A stretch of DNA of 21,014 nt from Hydrogenophaga sp. (GTDB taxonomy: Bacteria; Pseudomonadota; Gammaproteobacteria; Burkholderiales; Burkholderiaceae_C), in assembly GCA_021154985.1 (NCBI GenBank), contig JAJNQE010000007.1:1-21014 (forward strand), read 5' to 3'. A model generated the notes under the pieces. That model searched no databases, was not told the DNA's origin, and saw only the letters and a program-made list of their open reading frames with translations. A program made the translations under genes and the position numbers. Below are positions 15,979 through 21,014 of the stretch, piece by piece (within the stretch, counting starts at the first letter, position 1; each line of letters starts with the position of its first letter).

Positions 15979-16953
15979 ATGAGCCTCCTTCAAGTCAAGA
16001 ACCTCGTCGTCGAGTTTCCCGGCCGCCGCGGCACGCTGCGCGCGCTCGACGACATTTCCTTCGACATCGCACCGGGTGAAATCCTCGGCGTGGTGGGTGA
16101 ATCCGGCGCGGGCAAGTCGCTCACCGGCGCGTCCATCATCGGCCTGCTCGAGCCGCCGGGTCGCGTGGCCTCGGGAGAAGTTTTGCTGCAGGGTCAGCGC
16201 ATCGACAACCTGCCCCATGAAGAAATGCGCAAGGTGCGCGGACGCAAGATCGGCGCGATCTTTCAAGACCCGCTGACCTCGCTCAACCCGCTGTACTCGG
16301 TGGGCCGCCAGCTCATCGAGACCATCACCACCCACCTGCCGGTCACGCAGGCCGAGGCGCGCCAACGTGCCATCGAGCTGCTCAAGGACACCGGCATTCC
16401 GGCGGCCGAGCAGCGCATTGACCACTATCCGCACCAGTTCAGTGGCGGCATGCGCCAGCGCGTGGTGATTGCACTGGCGCTGGCGGCCGAGCCGCAGCTC
16501 ATCGTGGCCGACGAGCCGACCACCGCGCTCGATGTGTCGATCCAGGCGCAGATCATCACGCTGCTCAAGACCATCTGCAAACAGCGCGGCGCGGCGGTGA
16601 TGCTGATCACGCACGACATGGGTGTGATCGCCGAGACCTGCGACCGCGTGGCCGTGATGTACGCCGGGCGCATTGCCGAGATCGGCCCGGTGCACGAAGT
16701 GATCAACCATCCGGCCCACCCCTACACCAAAGGCCTGATGGCCTGCATTCCCGACATGAGCGTGGACCGCGAACGCCTGCACCAGATCGACGGCGCCATG
16801 CCACGTCTCAACGCCATTCCGGCGGGCTGCGCCTACAACCCGCGCTGCGAGAAGGTGTTTGACCGCTGCCACGTGGAGCGACCCGACCTGCAGACCGCCG
16901 GCGCCACGCGCGCCGCTTGCTGGTTGCACGCCACGGCAGGAGTCTCCGCATGA
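15979..16953 (+). CDS. dppD: DppD-like ABC transporter ATP-binding protein
   Basis: This 324-residue cytoplasmic ATPase powers the importer together with the DppF-like subunit. Motifs are intact: Walker A GESGAGKS (K46), Q-loop FQDPLTSLNP, ABC signature SGGMRQR (S155), Walker B LIVADEPTTALD (D178, E179), and the switch His in ITHDMG. The C-terminal oligopeptide-transporter extension has the expected CAYNPRCEKVFDRC cysteine cluster. The MRQR form of the signature is usual for the D subunit of Dpp/Opp systems. It follows the DppC-like gene by four bases and overlaps the next gene by ATGA at 16950-16953, so all are one translation-coupled unit. Confidence 0.92.
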   Translation: MSLLQVKNLVVEFPGRRGTLRALDDISFDIAPGEILGVVGESGAGKSLTGASIIGLLEPPGRVASGEVLLQGQRIDNLPHEEMRKVRGRKIGAIFQDPLTSLNPLYSVGRQLIETITTHLPVTQAEARQRAIELLKDTGIPAAEQRIDHYPHQFSGGMRQRVVIALALAAEPQLIVADEPTTALDVSIQAQIITLLKTICKQRGAAVMLITHDMGVIAETCDRVAVMYAGRIAEIGPVHEVINHPAHPYTKGLMACIPDMSVDRERLHQIDGAMPRLNAIPAGCAYNPRCEKVFDRCHVERPDLQTAGATRAACWLHATAGVSA

Positions 16954-18047
16954 GCGCCGACATGTTCGAGCGGGCCGTGCAGGCCCAGACCAGCAAGGCG
17001 CAAACCGCGCAGAAACATGCCGACGTGTCCGCCGCCACCCTGGCTGCGGCCACGGCCGCGCCGCTGGTGCGCGCCACCGATCTCGCCAAGACCTTCGATG
17101 TGTCGGCGCCCTGGCTCAACCGCGTGATCGAGCGTCAGCCGCGACAGCTCCTGCGTGCGGTCGACGGCGTGTCGTTCGACATTCCGCGCGGCCAGACGCT
17201 GGCCCTGGTGGGGGAATCGGGTTGCGGCAAGAGCACCGTGGCGCGTTTGTTGGTAGGCCTCTACGAACCCACGCGCGGCGGTTTCGAGTTCGACGGGCAG
17301 GACGCGCACGCTGCTTTCAAGACGCCCGAAGGCCGCAAGCTGCGCCGGCGCATCCAGATGATTTTTCAGGACCCGTACGCCAGCCTGAACCCCCGCTGGC
17401 GCGTGGAAGACATCATGGCCGAGCCGCTGCGCGAGCACGAGATCGTGACCGACGAGGCTGAGCTGCGCGACCGGGTGGACGACCTGCTGAAGTCGGTGGG
17501 CCTGTCGCCACTGGACCGCGTGAAGTACCCGCACCAGTTCAGTGGCGGGCAGCGCCAGCGCATTTCCATCGCGCGTGCCCTGGCCACGCAGCCCGAGTTT
17601 CTGGTGTGCGACGAGCCCACCAGCGCGCTGGACGTGAGCGTGCAGGCGCAGGTGCTCAACATCATGAAAGACCTGCAGCGGCAGCAGGGTCTGACTTATC
17701 TCTTCATCAGCCACAACCTCGCCGTGGTGCGCCACGTGAGCGACCAGGTGGGTGTGATGTACCTGGGCCGGTTGGTGGAGCTGGCGCCCAAGCACACGCT
17801 GTTCGACAGCCCGCGCCACCCCTACACGCGCATGTTGCTGGACGCGATTCCGAAGATGCACGACACGGGTCGCGCGCGCACGCCGGTCTCGGGCGAAGTG
17901 CCCAATCCGCTGAACCCGCCCACCGGCTGCGCCTTCAACCCGCGCTGCCCGCACGCCAACGACCGCTGCAGGAGCGAGCGGCCCAACCTGCTGAGCCTGG
18001 GCGGCGTCCGCATTGCCTGCCACGCGGTGGAGGAAGGCCGGCTCTGA
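16950..18047 (+). CDS. dppF: DppF-like ABC transporter ATP-binding protein
   Basis: A 365-residue second ATPase of the importer. It has Walker A GESGCGKS (K94), Q-loop FQDPYASLNP (with the typical PRWRVEDI after it), signature SGGQRQR, Walker B FLVCDEPTSALD, switch His in ISHNLA, and the C-terminal block GCAFNPRCPHANDRC. GQRQR is the usual F-subunit form. Before the ATPase domain there is an unusual Ala/Gln-rich N-terminal stretch of about 40 residues (VQAQTSKAQTAQKHADVSAA), longer than in standard DppF and perhaps helical. The start is ATG 16950, supported by AGGAG and overlap with the previous stop; a start at 16917 would fall deep within the upstream gene. It is the last gene of the importer operon. 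Confidence 0.92.
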   Translation: MSADMFERAVQAQTSKAQTAQKHADVSAATLAAATAAPLVRATDLAKTFDVSAPWLNRVIERQPRQLLRAVDGVSFDIPRGQTLALVGESGCGKSTVARLLVGLYEPTRGGFEFDGQDAHAAFKTPEGRKLRRRIQMIFQDPYASLNPRWRVEDIMAEPLREHEIVTDEAELRDRVDDLLKSVGLSPLDRVKYPHQFSGGQRQRISIARALATQPEFLVCDEPTSALDVSVQAQVLNIMKDLQRQQGLTYLFISHNLAVVRHVSDQVGVMYLGRLVELAPKHTLFDSPRHPYTRMLLDAIPKMHDTGRARTPVSGEVPNPLNPPTGCAFNPRCPHANDRCRSERPNLLSLGGVRIACHAVEEGRL

Positions 18048-18056
18048 GCCAAGCTG

Positions 18057-18082
18057 GGCATTCCCCCGGATGGGGGAGTGCC
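18057..18082 (+). promoter_or_regulatory. Hairpin at the end of the importer operon
   Basis: An 11-bp stem (GGCATTCCCCC / GGGGGAGTGCC, one G-T pair) with a GGAT loop begins ten bases after the DppF-like stop. No T-run follows, so it is not a textbook intrinsic terminator. It may be an mRNA 3'-stabilising element or a weak stop before the exported-protein gene at 18181. Confidence 0.55.
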
Positions 18083-18180
18083 GTGATGACCGAATCTGGA
18101 TATGCTGCGCCTCTGTGCACGAACGGCTTGGCGGGCCTGCTGTGGGCTGGCGCTGTGCATGCACCCCAGAGGAGAGCAGC

Positions 18181-18816
18181 ATGGTCAAACAACTGTGGTG
18201 GATCGGCGTGGCATGTGCGTCCTTCAGCGTGTGGGCACAGGCCGACGGGGCGAGCCGGCCCGTGATGAAGGTGGGCGATGTGGCGGTTTATGCGGTTGAG
18301 CAGCGCACCGACCGACGCAGCTTTGACGAGACGGTCACCGTCACCTCGGTGGACCAGACGCACATCAAGAGCAAGAACCTTCGTCCCAACCGCAATCCGC
18401 CCGAGATCGAAAGTGTGTTGACGCTGGATCTGGCGACCGTTGTCTCGGGCGCCAGCGGTACCCGTTTTGATCCGCCCTCCGCGGGTTTCAAGTTTCCGCT
18501 GGTGGTGGGCGATGCGTGGAAATCCAGCTTCGTGGGCGAGGCCCCGAACAACAGCAAAAGCAAAATCGATCTCGACGTCAAAGTGGTGGCGCGCGAAAAG
18601 CTGAAAACCCCCGCTGGTGAGTTCGACAGCTTCAAGATCGAATCGGAGGGTTGGATCAACGGCGTCACCTGGTCGGGTGCCATCCGCATGAGCGAGGTGC
18701 GCTGGTACGCGCCCGCCATCGGCCGTGTGGTGAAGACAGAGTACAAAGACTTTCGGGGTGGCCAGTTGTGGAGCCACACGGTCAGTGAACTCAAGTCCTT
18801 CACGCCCGCCCCCTGA
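18181..18816 (+). CDS. Exported protein of unknown function
   Basis: This 211-residue protein is preceded by GAGGAG a few bases before ATG 18181. A signal peptide (VKQLWWIGVACASFSVWAQA) leads to a beta-rich mature domain without cysteine pairs or obvious catalytic residues. The pattern GDAWKSSFVG, VVAREKLKTPAGEFDSFKIESEG, VRWYAPAIGRVVKTEYKDF resembles DUF3108-like and related exported beta-sheet proteins, but I cannot name the family with confidence. It lies 133 bases beyond the importer operon and a hairpin, so it may be separately expressed. It converges with the HexR-like gene, whose stop is at 18832. Role: unknown. Confidence 0.75.
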   Translation: MVKQLWWIGVACASFSVWAQADGASRPVMKVGDVAVYAVEQRTDRRSFDETVTVTSVDQTHIKSKNLRPNRNPPEIESVLTLDLATVVSGASGTRFDPPSAGFKFPLVVGDAWKSSFVGEAPNNSKSKIDLDVKVVAREKLKTPAGEFDSFKIESEGWINGVTWSGAIRMSEVRWYAPAIGRVVKTEYKDFRGGQLWSHTVSELKSFTPAP

Positions 18817-18831
18817 GACGGGCATGCGCCT

Positions 18832-19680
18832 TCAGGCGTAGCGCTTGCTCTTCAGGTTGTTCTTCATTTCCTTGAGCAGCGGCTGCAGCTTGTTGCCGCC
18901 GATGCGCAGTGCCAGACACGTGGCCACGATATCGATCACCATCAGGTGCATGAGGCGCGAGGTCATGGGGCTGTAGCGGTCGTAGCCCTCGGGGTGGTCG
19001 GCCGAGAGGTGGATGTGGCCGGCTTGTGCCAGGGGCGTGCCGCTGGTGGTGATGGTGATCACCGTGGCACCGTGTTTGCGCGCGATGTCGGCCGCGTCCA
19101 TCAGGTCGCGCGTGCGGCCGGAGTTGGAGACGATCACCACACAGTCGCCGGGGCCCAGCAGCGAGGCGCTCATCACCTGCATGTGGCCGTCGCTGTAGGC
19201 GATGGCGTTGATGCCCAGGCGAAAGAACTTGTGCTGTGCGTCCTGCGCCACGATGCCGGAGTTGCCCGCGCCATAAAACTCGATGCGGCCGCGATTTTTG
19301 TAGGTCGCCACGAGCACGTCCACCACCTTTTCGATCGCGTGGCTGGAGGCGTCGTTGCGGTACTTGAGGAACGCCGCCACCGTGTTGTCGATCACCTTCA
19401 CCAGCACGTCGCTGGTCTTGTCGTCCACGTCCACGCTGCGGTGGATGAAGGGCACACCTTCGCTGACGGTACCGGCCAGTTTGAGCTTGAAGTCGGACAA
19501 GCCGTCGTAGCCCATGCTGCGGCAAAAGCGCACCACCGTGGGTTTGCTCACGTGGGCGCGCTCGGCCAGCTCGGAGACGGGCAGCCCGGCGAAGGTGCGC
19601 GGGTCCAGCAGCACGAGCTTGGCCACGCGTTGCTCGGCGGGCGCCAGCGAGGGCAGGGAGGCTTTGATCCGGTCGAGCAT
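18832..19680 (-). CDS. hexR: HexR-like RpiR-family transcriptional regulator
   Basis: A 282-residue sugar-phosphate-responsive regulator. The N-terminal RpiR helix-turn-helix domain (residues about 1-77) contains PVSELAERAHVSKPTVVRFCRSMGYDGLSDFKLKLA. The C-terminal SIS domain (about 120-255) binds a phosphosugar and shows IEFYGAGNSGIVAQDAQHKFFRLG, DGHMQVMSA, VIVSNSGRTRDLMDAA and TSRLMHLMVIDI. The SIS blocks closely follow HexR of pseudomonads, whose effector is KDPG, in central carbon metabolism. ATG at 19680 is preceded by AGG on the minus strand; the open frame upstream of it runs antisense into transaldolase and is not coding. Divergent placement from transaldolase with a shared candidate operator supports control of that gene and itself. 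Confidence 0.85.
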   Translation of the reverse strand: MLDRIKASLPSLAPAEQRVAKLVLLDPRTFAGLPVSELAERAHVSKPTVVRFCRSMGYDGLSDFKLKLAGTVSEGVPFIHRSVDVDDKTSDVLVKVIDNTVAAFLKYRNDASSHAIEKVVDVLVATYKNRGRIEFYGAGNSGIVAQDAQHKFFRLGINAIAYSDGHMQVMSASLLGPGDCVVIVSNSGRTRDLMDAADIARKHGATVITITTSGTPLAQAGHIHLSADHPEGYDRYSPMTSRLMHLMVIDIVATCLALRIGGNKLQPLLKEMKNNLKSKRYA

Positions 19681-19705
19681 GGAAGTACCTGGTGGCAGCA
19701 AGGGA

Positions 19706-19720
19706 TGAAATTTTATTACC
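19706..19720. promoter_or_regulatory. Candidate HexR operator between hexR and transaldolase
   Basis: The imperfect palindrome TGAAATTTTATTACC matches the gammaproteobacterial HexR consensus that I recall (TGTAATTAAATTACA) at 11 of 15 positions. It sits almost in the middle of the 63-bp intergenic region, 25 bases from the hexR start and 23 from the tal start, in the only AT-rich patch there. Binding would be expected to repress both divergent genes. The consensus for betaproteobacteria may differ. Confidence 0.55.
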
Positions 19721-19743
19721 TGCTCTGTTCGATAATGCCAGGC

Positions 19744-20685
19744 ATGAACCAGCTCGACGCCCTCAAACAATTCACCACCGTGGTGGCCGACACCGGCGAC
19801 TTCAAACAGATCGCCGCGTTTGCGCCGCAGGACGCCACGACCAATCCCTCGCTGATCTTGAAGGCGGTGCAAAAGCCGGAGTACGCGCACCTGCTGAAAG
19901 ACGCCGTGGCGAAGCACGGTGCACAGAGTCTTGATGAGGTGACGAACCGTTTGCTGGTGCGTTTCGGCCGCGAGATCCTGGCGCTCATTCCTGGCCGGGT
20001 GTCCACCGAGGTCGATGCCCGCCTGAGCTTCGACACGGAAGCCACCGTGACCCGCGCCCGCCGCATCATCGATCTCTACCAGGGCGAGGGCGTGCACGTG
20101 GACCGCGTGCTGATCAAGATCGCTGCCACCTGGGAAGGCATCCAGGCCGCGGCCCGGCTGGAGCGCGACGGCATCCACACCAACCTCACGCTGTTGTTCT
20201 CCTTTGCCCAGGCCGTGGCCTGCGGTCAGGCGAAGGTGCAGCTGATCTCGCCGTTTGTGGGTCGCATCTACGACTGGTACAAGAAGTCGGCCGGCGCGGG
20301 CTGGGATGAAGCCGCGATGGCCGGCCCCAACGACCCGGGCGTGCGCTCGGTGCGCAGCATCTACGAGTTCTACAAGAAGCACGGCATTGCGACCGAGGTG
20401 ATGGGTGCGAGCTTTCGCAACGTGGGCCAGATCACGGCGCTGGCGGGTTGCGATCTGCTGACCATCAGCCCCGAGCTGCTGGCCCAGTTGGCCGCCAGCG
20501 AAGCCCCACTGAGCCGTGCGCTGGATGCCGAGGTGGCCAAGGGCATGGACATCCCCTTTGTGACGCACGACGAAGCCAGCTTCCGCTTTGCCCTGAACGA
20601 GGACGCGATGGCCACCGAAAAACTGTCTGAGGGCATTCGGGCCTTTGTGGCTGACACGATCAAGCTGGAAGCCTTGATGCGCTGA
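19744..20685 (+). CDS. tal: Transaldolase
   Basis: This 313-residue TalB-type transaldolase moves a dihydroxyacetone unit between sedoheptulose-7-phosphate and glyceraldehyde-3-phosphate in the non-oxidative pentose phosphate pathway, in the cytoplasm. Family blocks are clear: FTTVVADTGDF, QDATTNPSLILKA, PGRVSTEVDARLSFDTEA, the Schiff-base lysine in VLIKIAATWEGI (K125), NLTLLFSFAQA, LISPFVGRIYDWYK, VMGASFRNVGQI and AGCDLLTISPELL. Length is normal. ATG 19744 (MNQLDALKQF) matches the usual start; an ATG nine bases upstream (19735) is possible, and neither has a strong ribosome-binding site. The open frame continues far upstream antisense to hexR, which is not coding. It stands alone rather than with pgi. 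Confidence 0.95.
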   Translation: MNQLDALKQFTTVVADTGDFKQIAAFAPQDATTNPSLILKAVQKPEYAHLLKDAVAKHGAQSLDEVTNRLLVRFGREILALIPGRVSTEVDARLSFDTEATVTRARRIIDLYQGEGVHVDRVLIKIAATWEGIQAAARLERDGIHTNLTLLFSFAQAVACGQAKVQLISPFVGRIYDWYKKSAGAGWDEAAMAGPNDPGVRSVRSIYEFYKKHGIATEVMGASFRNVGQITALAGCDLLTISPELLAQLAASEAPLSRALDAEVAKGMDIPFVTHDEASFRFALNEDAMATEKLSEGIRAFVADTIKLEALMR

Positions 20686-20702
20686 TTTCTTTGGCTTGGA
20701 GC

Positions 20703-20785
20703 GCGTGGGCGCCCCGGTGGGCCAGACGGCTCATCAGCCGCTTCGCGTCAGCAAATCGCCGTCCGGTCAGCCCAGGCGCCCACGC
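20703..20785. repeat. Nested inverted repeat downstream of transaldolase
   Basis: The outer arms GCGTGGGCGCC (20703-20713) and GGCGCCCACGC (20775-20785) are perfect 11-bp complements. Nested inside are GACGG (20725-20729) and CCGTC (20759-20763), so the RNA could fold into one long stem with internal bulges. There is no gene here; a short minus-strand open frame across 20767-20985 is not convincing. The element may be a dispersed intergenic repeat. Confidence 0.6.
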
Positions 20786-20823
20786 TTTGGGCGGGCGAAA
20801 AACCGAAGACTGACGACGAAATG

Positions 20824-20857
20824 AAAAAACCCCGCGAGTTGCCTCGCGGGGTTTTTT
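20824..20857. terminator. Bidirectional intrinsic terminator between tal and groEL
   Basis: A 15-bp perfect stem (AAAAAACCCCGCGAG / CTCGCGGGGTTTTTT) with a TTGC loop, ending in a T-run on both strands. It can end the transaldolase transcript from the left and the groEL transcript from the right. The remaining 20858-20992 is the groEL 3' untranslated region. It contains only a small hairpin (GTGGC-ATC-GCCAC) and no gene that I can support. Confidence 0.9.
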
Positions 20858-20992
20858 CTTGGGAGTTCGTCAGCCCACAGTGATGTGGTCCGACGCAGCA
20901 TGAGGGTGCAGGGCAAGGCGCAGACGCGCTGACAGTGGCATCGCCACGGCAAGCGGCTGCAACGCCGCCATGCGCCCTCAGGCAAGGAGCAA

Positions 20993-21014
20993 TTACATGC
21001 CCATGCCGCCCATG
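20993..21014 (-). CDS. groL: GroEL chaperonin, C-terminal codons only (partial)
   Basis: On the minus strand the last 22 bases read ...M-G-G-M-G-M followed by TAA (20993-20995). This Gly-Met repeat is the diagnostic disordered tail of the 60-kDa chaperonin GroEL, which folds proteins inside its ring cavity. Only six codons are present and the rest lies beyond the window. Nothing else ends in this motif as commonly, and a strong terminator lies downstream at 20824-20857, as expected for the end of a groESL operon. Confidence 0.75.

Noticed and set aside
18946..19743. N-terminal extension of the transaldolase frame
   Set aside because: It is antisense to hexR; transaldolase similarity begins at 19744.
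19681..20568. N-terminal extension of the hexR-like frame by almost 300 codons
   Set aside because: The extension is antisense to transaldolase and unlike any RpiR protein; the regulator starts at 19680.
20767..20985. 72-codon minus-strand open frame between tal and groEL
   Set aside because: It runs through a strong terminator hairpin and part of an inverted repeat, and has no similarity that I recognise.

Overview
The window looks like chromosomal DNA of a GC-rich betaproteobacterium in the order Burkholderiales, most likely Comamonadaceae (a Hydrogenophaga-, Acidovorax- or Polaromonas-like organism). This rests on family resemblance of the genes, strong GC codon bias, a GC-rich hairpin repeat of a type I associate with that family, and a HexR-like/transaldolase pair. 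The genus is inference.

Region 1 (1-7969) is an accessory heavy-metal module. It opens with two fused, decayed remnants of related IS5-family transposases (1-623). A rightward cluster follows: czcI-like (760), czcC-like (1279), an unrecognised His-motif membrane protein (2658), czcB-like (3209), czcA-like (4323) and a small His-rich periplasmic protein (7482), closed by a strong terminator at 7938-7969. Together these would form a tripartite RND efflux pump plus three small periplasmic or periplasm-facing metal-binding accessories. The pump lacks one of the three TM4 carboxylates of classical CzcA, so its metal specificity is uncertain. No czcRS-type regulator is present in the window.

Region 2 (7988-9318) holds a leftward ComEA-like helix-hairpin-helix protein and a rightward DUF3047-type lipoprotein, separated by an AT-rich intergenic region with an inverted repeat.

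Region 3 (9424-18047) is a peptide-class (Dpp/Opp) ABC importer locus in the order SBP1 - [terminator-like attenuator] - DppB-like permease - M20 amidohydrolase - SBP2 - [GC-rich hairpin repeat] - DppC-like permease - DppD-like ATPase - DppF-like ATPase. It encodes two related solute-binding proteins and a cytoplasmic M20 hydrolase, which suggests uptake and intracellular cleavage of peptides or N-acyl amino acids. A small exported protein of unknown function (18181) follows.

Region 4 (18832-21014) is core metabolism: a HexR-like RpiR-family repressor (minus) and transaldolase (plus) diverge from a 63-bp intergenic region with a HexR-box-like palindrome at its centre. A bidirectional terminator then separates transaldolase from the C-terminal codons of groEL (minus), which run off the window end.

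I see no CRISPR array, tRNA or rRNA, and no clearly new defence or mobile system. The most interesting points are the non-canonical RND pump with its detached His-motif accessory domain, the dual-SBP/M20 importer with internal expression-tuning elements, and the HexR-box candidate.
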